A stretch of DNA of 64,000 bases, taken from NCBI RefSeq assembly GCF_050948175.1, contig NC_135202.1:3038001-3102000 (forward strand). The letters are read 5' to 3'. A program made the position numbers and the translations under genes. The first letter of the stretch is position 1. Each line of letters begins with the position of its first letter. This DNA comes from Xylocopa sonorina (taxonomy: Eukaryota; Arthropoda; Insecta; Hymenoptera; Apidae). The notes beneath the pieces were generated by a model, which saw only the letters and a list, made by a program, of their open reading frames with translations, searched no databases and was not told the origin of the DNA. Below, piece after piece: positions 1 to 11,814 of the stretch.

Positions 1-255
1 CTGCGTTATATGCGTGTATCACGTATACATTCCGCACCGATTCAATCGCGTGGCACCATCACGATTATCGAAATACGATTATAATCGTATAGATCGATTT
101 ATCGAAAGTTTGTACGCGCATGCGCGCTACGCGTAAACGAATGAGAGCCTCTGATTGGTTCGCGATTCAGTGGAAGGTTAAGTTATGGCGAAAGTGACAG
201 CTCGCGAAAAGATTTGAGATTAAAAGTATTTGTGTACTTGAGATTTTGCCACGCA

Positions 256-1630
256 ATGGATCCAGCGTTGCTTCGAGAGCGAGAGCTCTTTAAAAAAAGA
301 GCCCTTACCACACCGACGTAAGTATTATCTATTAATTTCTTTCCTAACCTATATTTTGACAGAAAGTGTACATTATGTTTGAAGTATGTGCGGAATTTTT
401 ACGTATTCAGTGTAAAGATTCGGAAAAAATTGACGTTTCATTTGTAATATAAGAATTATCCACATGAAATTAAAGTATACATATAAAATTTATATGTAAC
501 CTATACGTGACGGAATGCAATACTATACGCAACAAATGTTAATTTTACAGGGTAGAGAAAAGGAAAAAGGAACAAGAAAAGGATTCCGCACGAGATGAGC
601 CATTTAAAAAAAAACCAAAACCTTCCTCAGTTTCCAGCGGACCAAAACTCGATATGGTCAACTATAAAACTATGTCCGGTAGTACGCAATACAAATTTGG
701 TGTTTTAGCCAAAATAGTAAAGCATATGAAAGCAAGGCATCAAGAGGGAGATGATCATCCTTTAACGTTAGAAGAAATCCTAGATGAAACAAATCAATTA
801 GATGTAGGATCTAAGGTGAGTTTGAAAGTATATTGACACATTAAGCACCAAGTACTTTGTTTAACGTTCATGATAGCAAGTGCATTATATCTTGTAACAT
901 CTGTCACCAATGATCCATGTGGTCTAAATGGAAATAACATTGTCGGTCATTGGTGATCATCATGGTGCTTAATGTGTTAATGATCTTATAAAAATACAAG
1001 AACATGAAACAAGCTCACTGTCAGGTGAAACAATGGCTTCAAACAGAAGCGCTCATTAAAAACCCAAAGATAGAAGTAACTTCGGATGGTCGATTTGTAT
1101 TCAAAGCAATGTATAAAATTAAAGATAAGAAATCATTGTTGAGATTACTAAAGCAACAAGATTTAAAAGGTCTTGGTGGAATATTATTGGAAGATATACA
1201 AGAAAGCCTGCCTCATTGTGATAAACATTTAAAGGCAAGTTGAGATGCAACTAATGATATCAATATGACACACAGAGCAACAACCGTAATAGGGATTTAT
1301 GCATTCTAGAGTTTACAAAACGAAATATTATTTATAACGAGACCCTTGGATAAGAAAAAAATTGTGTTCTATAATGATAAAACTGCCCAGCTTCCGATCG
1401 ATGATGAATTTCAAAAATTATGGAGAGCCGTTGCTGTTGATGCAATGGATGATCAAAAGATTGATGAATATTTAGAGAAACAAGGAATACGATCCATGCA
1501 AGATCATGGTCCGAAAAAACCAGCTCCGATTAAAAGGAAAAAGCCTATTAATAAAAGAAAACAGTTTAAAAAGCCACGGGATAATGAACATTTAGCAGAC
1601 GTTCTAGAAACGTACGATGATACGAAATAA
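256..1630 (+). CDS. TfIIEbeta: General transcription factor IIE subunit beta, complete
   Basis: Four exons join in phase: 256-317, 551-815, 1025-1234 and 1310-1630, giving 285 residues; the human protein is about 291. TFIIE-beta pairs with TFIIE-alpha in the nucleus and helps recruit and regulate TFIIH at RNA polymerase II promoters. The N-terminus (MDPALLRERELFKKR) is followed by a Lys-rich linker, then tandem winged-helix regions (YKFGVLAKIVKHMKARHQ; VKQWLQTEALIKNPKIEV; GLGGILLEDI) and a basic C-terminal tail, in the order seen in the human protein. The start at 256 is the first ATG in frame. Intron 3 has a GC donor: AAG|GCAAGT at 1234/1235, spliced to ...CTAG at 1309. The GC-AG reading restores the family sequence ...HLK-SLQNEILFITRP. 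Intron 2 carries an inserted short element. The identification is firm; exon ends are inferred from splice signals and phase. Confidence 0.95.
833..980. mobile_element. 148-bp MITE-like element in TFIIE-beta intron 2
   Basis: A perfect 14-bp terminal inverted repeat (CACATTAAGCACCA at 837-850; its complement at 963-976) is flanked by TTGA on the left (833-836) and TTAA on the right (977-980). Further inside, CACCAATGATC near 906 and GATCACCAATG on the other strand near 950 extend the symmetry. There is no coding capacity. TTAA flanks suggest a piggyBac-type non-autonomous element with one decayed target site; this is inference. The element makes up most of a 209-bp intron. Confidence 0.7.
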
Positions 1631-1637
1631 AATATTA

Positions 1638-1643
1638 AATAAA
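1638..1643 (+). terminator. Candidate polyadenylation signal of TFIIE-beta
   Basis: AATAAA lies eight bases after the stop codon, and another AATAAA overlaps the stop itself (1626-1631). The sequence downstream is T-rich. Both are short motifs expected by chance in AT-rich DNA, so the call rests on position. Confidence 0.4.
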
Positions 1644-2373
1644 ATTTTGTAAGTAATACAACTCTATAACTTAAGTATTAAAACATACGAATACAAACGT
1701 TTTATTACCACAACTTTATAAACATTATTGCATAAGAAAGAACGTCTATTTTGAAGTTGAGATTTTTAGCGTTACACATCACAGTGATATAATAAATAAG
1801 TAAAATATTTATTGTCATAACTTCATCGTAAGTACAAAATAAATATAGACCAACTATTATAAGCTTTTGTATCTGTCTAAATTATGTTCAAGTAAGTAAC
1901 ACATTTATGATCAATATTGTGGAAACTAGAAAAAACCATACAATTTTTATGTATCATAGCAATGTAAATAGTTAAATTTCGACTTAAACATTCATATGTT
2001 GCATTAAACGTTTGCACATATTAGTTCGTACCGGTTTCATAAATTTTTCCATTAATAAACACGGGAATATATTATGAAATTATGTAAATTATTAACATAC
2101 ACGTTGCACTACGAAACTTCTAAATTTACATATGAAATGTTTGATTTACATAATATCGTTATATAAATCAGTAAACATTACAAAATGTTACATATATCTT
2201 TGGTACTAAGAATTCGAATAACAAATGCACATATACGCCTAAAATATGTGTCATTCGACTTTAATCTCTAAAGTAGCATTGCAAATTCATTCTTAGAAAA
2301 CACAATTTAGTTTACAAAATTTATACATGTACATATACGTATGTATAAGAGTAAATTTAATAATTACATGTAT
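1644..2373. other. Convergent 3' flanks of TFIIE-beta and the Ras-like gene
   Basis: AT-rich sequence between two gene ends that face each other. It probably holds both 3' untranslated regions. I see no ORF of note, RNA gene or repeat here. Confidence 0.6.
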
Positions 2374-5300
2374 TTAATCCTTTGGGAGCGCAGAGTCACT
2401 TTTACCACGAGAATAAGCACGCGTCGCTTTGCTACCAAGCATTCTATCCAATAAAGATTGTTTATTCCTTCTTCTAGCTGCCAAAACTTCCCGGCACAGT
2501 TCATGGAAAGATTCAGCTACTTGTGTCACCTAAAAAAAATACATCACGTTTTGCAAAAAATTTTATTTTCGAATAGTTGAACGCATTGACACAAGCAAGC
2601 TTGGTATTGTGGATTATTAATTAATTAAGTAAATAAGCTTTGCGTGACTGACGTACGAATACCGTTAGAAAAAGGAAAGAAGAAATATGTAATTAAGAGC
2701 GTACCTGTTCCGCGGCAGACACTTCACTGAACCAGCATTCAAAATCCTTGGCCAATATCTCACCCTCTTCGGTGCTAACTTGCCTCAAGTGGACCATGTC
2801 GGCTTTGTTTCCAATTAAAGCGAGGGGCATCGTAGCCTCTGGATCAACCATCGCGAGCGTTTCCTTCGCCTTCCTCACGAAATTGAACGAACCCCTGTCG
2901 GTTATCGAATAGACTAAAAGTAATCCGTCTGCCCATTGTACAGTTTCCGTGGAGGGTAATTCGTCATCGCTCTGCAACGTCGAAAGCGTACAAAAGGAAT
3001 GCGTTAATGGAACCACCATGATCGACGCGAAAATTTCTCGCTGATCATCGATAAGTTTAAGTATTACCTTTGGGCAGGTATCCAAAATTTCAAAGAGGAT
3101 GGGCTCACCGTCGACCAACACCTCGTGTTTATATCTGTTTTCTGAAAGGAAAAAGGTGCGAACATCGTGATTTTTAAAATGGTTCGACAATGATCGCCGA
3201 TCTCACACGGAACAGAATTGAATTGAGAGACAGAGATATATATATATATATACAAAACTGAAGAGAAATATATACTTTTACTTGAAACCAGTTCCACTGG
3301 CTACGAGTATACTCGATCAGTTTCAACATGCTCAAATGCAACGTCGCATACAAAAGGCAGCATCAAGCGTGAAAGAGTTAACATTGCTCTCTCGTAATCA
3401 GTTTCTGCGTTGGCATTGTTATTACATCTCTTGCCTCGGTTATATAATAAATTTTCACCGCGAGAACGCGTGCAACCGAAGGATCAGGTAGCCATCGGGG
3501 CTGTTAAGTAGATCTTTCCAGTCTCAACCCAGTTTTAGATACTGGACGAAGCACGTGGTCACGAGAAAACCCTCCTTCATTCTCTCTCTCTCTCTTTCTC
3601 TCTCTCACACACATACTCACTCACTCCCCCCCCCCTCTCTCTCTCTCTCTCTCACTGCCTCTGTATTTGTACAAAATAAAAAATTTCGTTCGAGTATCAA
3701 CCTCGCATTAGTACCAGTCCTGTCTAGTGTCAAATTCGTCTTCGATAAATTTAGACCAGACGTTGGCCGAGGTATGCGTAGGGAGAGCACACGCGGGGCG
3801 GTCAGAGGTGCCATAGCAGTCGCTGGCAGTTTTTCAAAAAAAAAAAAAAAAAAAAGAAAAGGAAAAAAATAGGGAGAGAGAGAGAGAGGGAGAGAAAAAA
3901 AAATGAACGCGTCATTCTATTGTCAACGCTGTTCACATTTTCATTGCGATTTACACCGCACCGAGAAGCCACGAGGCAGCCCGCGAAATTGTAAACCAAG
4001 ATATGTTCCTTACCCGATTGGTGATCGTATTCCCCGATGTATCTCCTTGTCAGAAACCTGACAGTCAGTGCTGAAATTTAAGAATAATGTGCCTTGTTAA
4101 ATCATTAATGGAAACGTTTTCGTTTCGGTTAATGGAAACCATTCGTGAATCGTTCGGTGTAACGAACGTTTATTTGTTTAACGAATGCAGTCAGACTCGA
4201 CTCTGTTTCTATCGGTATCGCGAAAATTTTGCTGCACTGGTGTGTTCATTTATCATAGCGAACGTGCGTACATACTCGATCCTGACAGGTATTAAATTGT
4301 GCATTCATCGATACAAATTCCATGGCTATATCTGTTAGAAAGTTACCTAGCTGTACATCTTCGTAGAGCACGTGCAGTTTCCATAATTTATTTCAGTATT
4401 CGATCAACAGAAATTATTCGACGGCGTAGAAATTCTGCGAGGTGAATTTCCCAATTTTTCCTTAAAACGGAGAGACGTGTCACGAAATGGCTCGGTACGC
4501 CGAGTTCACGCTTGATTTACGGGAAATTTAGGTGACCGAGATCGGTCCCCGAGTTCCTTGGAGTTTTCCTACATTTTCAATTGGTCGAAATCAATTTCCA
4601 CCTGATATTGTGGAAACGTACGCGATCCTGCTCGATACGATACACGCGTCCCGACGTATCGCGATCGGATCGAGAGAAACGAGAGCTACAGCCTAGTGAC
4701 CCGCTTCGAGGTATACCACACTATTTTTACCTCGAACTCGAACCTGCCACGGCGCCACAAAACCTTGCACGAACGCGAAACGTCACCATGGTGTGTTTCG
4801 TCTTAAATTCAATGAAAAGTGACCTGCTTTAGAAACGCCGGCGATGCAACTTCCCTCCAAAACAGCTCGAGACAACACGTCGAGTGAGAAATGAATTAAA
4901 AAGTCGCAAAAAATTTTCTGTTCTAGACATTATTTAAAGCAACTGAAGTGTAGGTGAAATTTGAATATCTTGTAAACTGTAAATTGACTGTTCCACCAAA
5001 CGCTCACCACAGACTCGAAGGTGTGCTTTATTTCATAACTGACGGTACCGACCAGGCACTTCGTTGAAAACGAGTTTATTGGCGAACATTGGCGTGTTTA
5101 CGTTCGGATCCTTCGAGCATCATCATTTGGAAACATTCCCTCGCGCGGCTCATTAAAAGTTGCTCGCGTTTTCGCGCTTGTTGCCTCCGCGGATTGATCC
5201 AGTTACACGGCGTCGTCTCTATTCCATTTCTCTCAACGAACAGAGAACCCAATTACTTGGCAAGTTAAAAATAAAATGCCCGATGGGAAACGCGGACCGT

Positions 5301-6273
5301 ATGGTAAGATGGGCACCACCCCGTTGTTTCGAGTCGTATAAACGATCGGTCTGCCTCGCGTTCGTCGAAAAATGTTGAAATGAAACTTTATAAATAATAC
5401 CCGGAACAGTTCGCGGTTGATGTGAAACCGGTACGGTTGCCGGGATCCAACCAATTATTTATTCACCTATGCCTTACACGTGCCATTACCAAAAATACCC
5501 GCAGTCAGCTTCTCTCAGGGTCCTGATCACGTTTACCACGCGCGCGACTGTCGCGTGCACTTGTACTTGAATTAATTGCACTTGAGATTTTTCCATTTAT
5601 CCTTCCCCCGCTTTTCTACAATTATTCACAATCTTTTATTATCGTTCATCAATTTTTATCGCGAATTTATATTCGTTTCGATTAATAGTTGGGAATTGAC
5701 TCGTGTGTACGTTACGTTTTTATACTTGACAGTTTCACTAGCTCTTGTCTATTTTATAATAACAATTTTGGTTCTTAAGTTTGTCTTTCGAGGAAACGCA
5801 CCAGCACAGCTACGCGTACAAGAAACATTTCGCAATGCCTACAATCGATGTACAATCTATCGCTTTCTAACCGAGCGTCTATATGGAACTTTATAGCGGA
5901 TTATGTCACGCTCGTTACGGCCGCGGGGGGGAAATTAAACGGCGTCATTAGCGTTAGCCGAGCGAAAACGCGGGGAAATCGCTCGTGCTCTGCATAAAAC
6001 GGCGGCTAGTGAAAACAAAGTAGCGGGAAGCTAAAAGTGGAAGCGCGTTCTCCATAAGTTTCCCGTTGAGGCGCGTCGAAAAGTCCATTGGCATGGGCTC
6101 TTTTCGAAGCAAAGGACAATGCTCGAGGCTTTCTGAATGGAACGATGGCTTCAAAATGGAGGCGTTATATACCCACCGCTTTTCCCGACTCCCGGCGCTC
6201 CGATCACAGCCACCTTCACCTCGCACAGCGAGCTCTTCTTCCTTCGAATACCTCTAATCGCATTCGACGTCAT
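2374..6273 (-). CDS. Ras-like small GTPase, RERG/RASL11 family, complete
   Basis: Five exons on the minus strand join in phase: 6273-6177, 4070-4014, 3141-3068, 2971-2705 and 2529-2374, giving 216 residues. The P-loop GAPGVGKS is at residues 25-32, NKAD (G4) at 131-134 and the G5 region EVSAAE near 159-164. The effector loop reads EYDHQSENRY, so the switch I Thr is missing. The G3 motif is DTCPK (72-76) instead of DTAGQ, so the catalytic Gln is missing too. The segment VQWADGLLLVYSITDRGSF resembles RASL11 and RERG proteins. There is no C-terminal CAAX box (it ends in ALPKD), as in RERG. These losses suggest unusual GTP hydrolysis and no prenyl anchor; that is inference. Intron 1 (2.1 kb) and intron 2 (0.9 kb, with microsatellites) hold no other gene I can see. 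The 57-nt second exon is short but supplies the expected ALTVRFLTRRYIGEY. The G4 and G5 motifs make the family call firm; the exact subfamily is uncertain. Confidence 0.88.
3236..3252. repeat. (TA)n microsatellite in the Ras-like gene intron
   Basis: About eight TA units in intron 2 of the Ras-like gene, upstream of its third exon on the minus strand. Confidence 0.9.
3577..3656. repeat. Pyrimidine microsatellite (CT)n with CA and C runs
   Basis: An 80-base tract of (TC)n, interrupted by a short (CA)n and CACT segment and a run of about eleven C. It lies in intron 2 of the Ras-like gene. Confidence 0.95.
3836..3903. repeat. Purine tract: A run followed by (GA)n
   Basis: About twenty consecutive A, then AAAAGG/GAGA repeats and another A run. 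The (GA)n part is complementary to the (CT)n tract about 200 bases upstream. Confidence 0.95.
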
Positions 6274-9064
6274 ACTCCGCGCATTTGTCACTGCACAAAG
6301 TGTAACAGAAGCATATGAGCGAGCAGTTGCGGAACAGGGGCGCCCGCGAACGAACGAAACGCGCGGACGAGTACGTGCATCGTTCTTCTGCGTGTGTAAG
6401 ATCGCGCGCGTGCCTCCGATGACCGTAAAAATTTGTCACGATTACATCTTTCCTTGGCTGGTTTCCACGGGCCTCGATAATGGTTGTGAATCTCGCGTAC
6501 GAAGCGTTCGGACACCGACGCAGGTGAGACGGTGTCCGCTGATTGCTTGCCAAGGAAAACACGTTCGAAATTTGTGGCCACGGGTTAGCTAATAACACAC
6601 TCGATGGCGGCTAGCAATAACACATTCGGTTACCATCCAAATTTCGTTAATTTCAAGGTAACTTGACGCGTACGAACGACCAGTCGAAGAACGCGTCTCG
6701 GTGCGCAAAGGGCTGAGCGCGATACACGCGGCTCCATTTACCGGGTGTCTCGCGTCTCTCTCATCGAAATCAAAACGGGACCATCCGCGACGATTGACCG
6801 GAACGCTCGCCTCGCTCGTATTCCCCTCCGAACGAAAGTTTAAATACGCCACACTTTCCTCTGTTCCATCGCGTGGCGCCAGGAGAAAGAGGACGCGCGG
6901 GAGGGGGATGGTGAACGGAAAAGCGGAGAAAGAGCGGGAATCGAGGTGCTTGCGCGCGGCCCTCCTCTCGGGTATGAGAAGGGAAGACGTGATGGGTACA
7001 TTAATAGAACAGTTCGCACATGTCCCGTGGAATCCGAGGAATCTACTCTTCGGCGTCTAACAATGTACCGCCGGGGTACGTATGTAAGTCGCGTTACACG
7101 GTTCTACCCAGCCCGCTAGATTGGGCATGACCGTGTTTTGGTCGCGAACGATGCACCTAAACGTTCGACGTACTTGAATTTACCGCTCCTTATTAAATAT
7201 CTTCGTGTTCATTCCTTTTCTCTTTTCGTTTTTCAACGATATACAAAATACAAAATATTTATTAGCAGAATGAACGTTGCGGCGAAACTTAGTCTTTATT
7301 CTGATATTCGATGGTATCTCTAAATGTGCCAGTCATAAATTCAAAGAGTCTGCATTCAATTAAAGAACGATAGTATTTTAATATGAAAACAAACAGCCGA
7401 AGTTATTGGATCGATCATTCCCCGCGTACCTCCCAGTATATAACTCGGACTATTAAAAACCCGGCGTTATTTTTATTTCATCGCATACTTACTTACCACT
7501 CGCCTAGAACACACCGATGTACCGTTCCTTCAGCATTCCTCGCGGCGCACACTTTCTATCAGCTCGCGCGACAGCCGACCATGTCCCGGCCTCCTCTTAA
7601 TTCTTCTCGGTCGTAAGGGAAGGGAAAAATACCAGCGGTGCACGTCGAACACGCCGCGATACTTTCGTCCCTACTATCGGCCGGTAATTCCCTTTTCGTA
7701 GACAATGCGGCGAAGGGAGAGCCGTGCGGCGATTAATCGCGCGAACCGGGGCGGAAGGGGTCGATATCGGAAATCCGCGCGTTCTTGAAACGATGCAGGT
7801 AGAACGAAGGGGTAGGGGGGCAAATCGATCTCTTGCCGAGAGCAGGTGTACCGGGCCTCTCTGAACGTCACGTGTTTATCCTGGCGAGTTTCGCGTTGCG
7901 TGGTCCGACGCGGTTCTTGGTCTCCGGTCGACTGTCTCTCCCCATTCTCTTTTGGCGTGCTCGCGAGTCAGGCCTCCTTTATTGCTCTTGGGCCACGTAC
8001 GCCGCGGTACCCACTTCCGGCTGCGGAGCGCGCGCCAAACGGGGGATCGCCGGTTTCGAAAACTCGCCCGCTTCTTCCGCGCTGCAACGATTTTCCGAAT
8101 TCGTCGGAATCGCGGTAAATATTGACTCCTCGAACGTGCCACGGTCACCCTCGTAAAACGTGAAACGTTTCCGGATGCGTTACACGGGTCGAGTGGAAAT
8201 CTGTTTGTAAATCGCAGGTTCGCGGAAACTGAGTGCGCGTTTGGTTATTATTTTGAGGTTGCACGGCGGTATTCGAATCATTTCGAGGAAAGTAAGCAAA
8301 CGAGCGATGAAAACGGGTTTCACGGGAATTTATTCGAATCGACAGGGAGAATAAACTTGGCTCGGTTTTGAATATTTGATACGACAGAGATCTAAGTTTA
8401 CCGACAGTCTGAACACGAGGTTCCACGTTCGTGGTCAGAGAAGCCACTCGTCGGTGAACGTCCGAGTTTCTTCCTTTTCGACCTCACCGTGTTTTAGAGC
8501 CGCTCTTCTCGACGCCTCCGGACAACCACCGAAGATCCAATTTATCGCACGCGCTAGGGCTGGTGTAAATCGATCTGAAGTCATGAAATAGTGTTGCTGA
8601 CTACTATAAAGTACGACGAATATCGATCCTGGCGGAATTTCCGAAAACCTGTCACGCTTGACTTGAAAATTATCTCATTTTGAATAAAATCAATGTCTGC
8701 GAAAAGAATCTTTAGCACTTTGAAACTTGCGCTGCATCGGTAACGTAGGTAGGGACATTATGGTAAAACTTCTTGCTAAATTGTAAGCCACAATTTTTAA
8801 ATTATCAAAAATCCTTTTCGCAGATATTGCGTTTATCTGAAATGGAACTATTTACAGAATTTCAGTGAAATTAGGCATGACAGATTTTCGAAAATATGTT
8901 TTTCTATTTTCAAAGAACTTGTTTAGCCTTTTACGCGGTTTTGTGCTCTCATTTTATGCAACTAATTTCTTTGTTTAGTAGAAGTACCAAGTTCTTCAAT
9001 CTGTAGAATTCCTTTTATATAATAATTGTCAAGTATTTTTAATTATTCTTAGTTCTTGTTTGTA
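6274..9064. other. Intergenic: 5' flank of the Ras-like gene and 3' flank of the next gene
   Basis: About 2.8 kb with no exon I can support. The part from 6300 to 8600 is CpG-rich and gives many short chance ORFs on both strands. The part from 8600 to 9064 is AT-rich and probably includes the 3' untranslated region of the gene ending at 9065. The promoter of the Ras-like gene should lie just above 6273; no clear core motif is visible. Confidence 0.5.
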
Positions 9065-11814
9065 TTAAAATAGATCACGAAGGCTTAAATAACTTAACGT
9101 ACTCTTCAATATAGGCTCCGTATAAAAGTCTTCGTAGTAATCGAAGATCGAATCGTTCGAACTTCTCTGAAACATAAGATTCTCTCTTTGAGGTTTTTCA
9201 TCGAGATCATGGCTTCCAATTATTCGTTCTCCATGTTGGGAATTTTCATCGTCGGCTTCTCCTCCTCGATCAGTATAATAAGAAGCGTAATTGCAATTAT
9301 AATCGTTATTCCGAAATCTTTTTCTACGGACTCTAGGTGTGTCTTCATACTTCCATCCATTTTCTTGGTGTTTCTAAATGAAATGAAATGCCTTTCGAAA
9401 TATCTTTCGAACTACATCCTTAATTTAAAAAGAAGATTAAAAAACAACGCGCTTTTTCGCAGCTCTTGCCACTTTTCAGTACTTACTACGTTACAAATAA
9501 CGTCACCGACGTTTCTATCTTTCTCCTCGAATTCCACCTTGCGGCTGTCGTAATCGAGCGCGTACAAGTTTTCCTCATTTCTCCCCGTCTTCTTTTGCAA
9601 CTTGGAAGCCAACACGCTTCTGGACGATCTTAAATGTTGTTTCATCGAACTACAATATTCTTATTTACATTGCTCGACCTGGCTAGTGTTTCATTTACTT
9701 TAGTACATTCGTTATATCGACAGGTGACATTGATTTGGGTTCTCCGTTACTCAATTCCGCCGAGGACGCGGAATACCCGTTGCTTCCGCAACATCCGCCG
9801 CCGCAGTGGTATTGGCTTGGTCCACGCGAGGAATTACCGACCGAGTATCTCGAAGCATTGCACTCTGGTATCGAGCTCGGTTCAATTTCCTTCCCGTGTG
9901 TGTCCGTTTCGTGCTTGTCACAATCTCTGGTAGGCCCTTCTTGGTCCGAGCAGGAAGCTTCCACTTTCGAGGAGAGTTTGTCGGTCGAAGTACCGCATTC
10001 CTTGTACTCCATTCTCGCGTAAGGATCTTGAAGGATCACTACGTCATCCTTCTCGTATTTTTGATCGATTAGCGCCATTTGCTGCGGGCTACCGCTATAA
10101 CGAACGAAGGAGCAATTTAGAGGAAGTTGAGCTATTGATAATTACTAAGTACTCACCTGATTAACAGCGCGTAATTTTCAGTTCCATTGATTCGTTTCGA
10201 GCTGGACAAACTTGTGTTCAGATATTTATGCAAATCGTTCATTTTGTCCGAGTATAAGTAGAGTGGTTTAGCACTCTCCGTGCAGGATTCGGTCGAAATT
10301 TGTTTAATGGTGTTACTTCGAAAACGATGCTGGGATTGTCGATGGTGTTTACTTAACTCGTTGCATTTCTTCTTCTCTTTACTTCTGCAATTAATTGTTA
10401 CAGTAATTTCTAGTACTATTTTAACATCTTCGCTGTTTACTATACAACTTTCGATTGATCCACATAGTCCATCGCATACTTTTTCATTTGCATACAGATA
10501 GTATATTTAGCGTAATTAACAAACATAATTCAAATATTTAACTGCCGCTTAATATCCTGAATCTAATTTAAGTTTAATTCATCTATTTAATTATCAATCG
10601 GGTTAATAATGGATTGCAATAGAGTTTTAGCATAAATTAATCAATGAAATTGCAAATTCCGTTCGTTGAATGTTCGATATCGATCACATGTCAGGCATAT
10701 GATTAGATATATTAATTTGAATATACGCACGTGTCACTCATGTGTGACTTTTAGTTCCCGCGTCAGACTAGAATCAGTGCATAACGCGCACGTGTCGCTG
10801 ATATTTAGAATGCGTTAAAAAATTGTTCATAACAGAGCACGGATTCCGAGAAGCCTATGTCCCCTTGTCAGAAAAATGCTAAACGACGTTAACGATGAAC
10901 TAACCCCAACACATCGTCATCGTCGATGTACACTTTCGATCTCTTGCCGTAACTCTTTCGCGTCCCGTCGAAATCCTCGCCGTCGCGGATTCCTTGGGAA
11001 ACACGTTTCTGCGCCGCCAACGCTTGCTCGTATCGTGCGCGTTGATACTTGGATTTGATCTTCTCGTACGTATACTCGCTCTCGCGCGCGCACAGCGCGG
11101 ACTTCAACCCGTTCGCCGTCAGATCGATCAGCGCGTAACACAGTCTGCGCGCGTCTGTAAAAAACGCCTATTAAAGTCGGGAATGTTTAAAGAGAGAAGA
11201 TTAAAATGCATCGTCCGCGCGCATTTCATTACGCATCGCAACTTCTTCCTCGATCATTCTTCCATAAAACAATCTATTTTTTTTTTTTATCGAAATTCGC
11301 TTCGATCACAAAATGCTTCCTCTTCTTAAGCAATTTATTAAATTTCGATGCACGGATTACTTTGTATAATCATAGCAACTTTTGTACGTTTATCTGGAAA
11401 CTGAAAAGTCTCCTGAAAATACAGATGCACAGTGGGATCAAAGATGCCATCGGAGATCGTAACGAAGTTCAACCGCCGGCTCGACTGACGAGTGACATCT
11501 TTAAATCCATCTTAAACCTCACAGTTTCCACTGTTACGGCTACTTCGTTTCCTACTCACATGGTCGCGACTCTGGAACGTAGTAGAGCACCACGCCGACC
11601 AGCATCAGCGCGATAACAGAAACGCGTTTCAGGTAGCCGATCCAACCGAACACGGAGAACATCTCCCCGCTATAACCTGGTGGGCGAACAGGAAAATGAT
11701 CGTTGGAAAACCGAACCAGACGCTAGGCTTTCTCTTACTATCGCTGCTCCATGATTTCGACGAACCCGCGCACTGTACGAGCAAAAGCGCGCCGAGCACC
11801 ACCAAAAGCTTCAT
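9065..11814 (-). CDS. Unrecognised 512-residue protein with signal peptide and one membrane segment
   Basis: Seven minus-strand exons join in phase: 11814-11739, 11676-11560, 11154-10905, 10384-10157, 10094-9699, 9649-9487 and 9373-9065. Most boundaries have GT-AG signals (GTAAGA, GTGAGT, GTGAGT, GTAAAT, GTAAGT donors). The exon 3 donor GTTAGT and the short introns of 62 and 49 bp are the weakest points. The N-terminus MKLLVVLGALLLVQCAGSS is a typical signal peptide. A hydrophobic stretch (VSVIALMLVGVVLYYV, residues 44-59) could be a transmembrane helix. The rest is hydrophilic: a charged Tyr/Arg/Lys part (about 80-150) with IDDDD near 140, a Ser/Thr/Cys-rich middle with CGGGCC at 321-326, and an acidic Asn/Tyr-rich C-terminus ending YLSLRDLF. 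I do not recognise a domain. The cell location is probably the secretory pathway or plasma membrane, by inference. Long open frames kept through seven phase-matched exons argue for a real gene. It could be two adjacent genes if the exon 3-4 link is wrong. Confidence 0.72.

Noticed and set aside
1235..1245. A GT donor a few bases beyond the GC donor of TFIIE-beta intron 3
   Set aside because: Using it puts the next exon out of frame for each acceptor tested near 1309.
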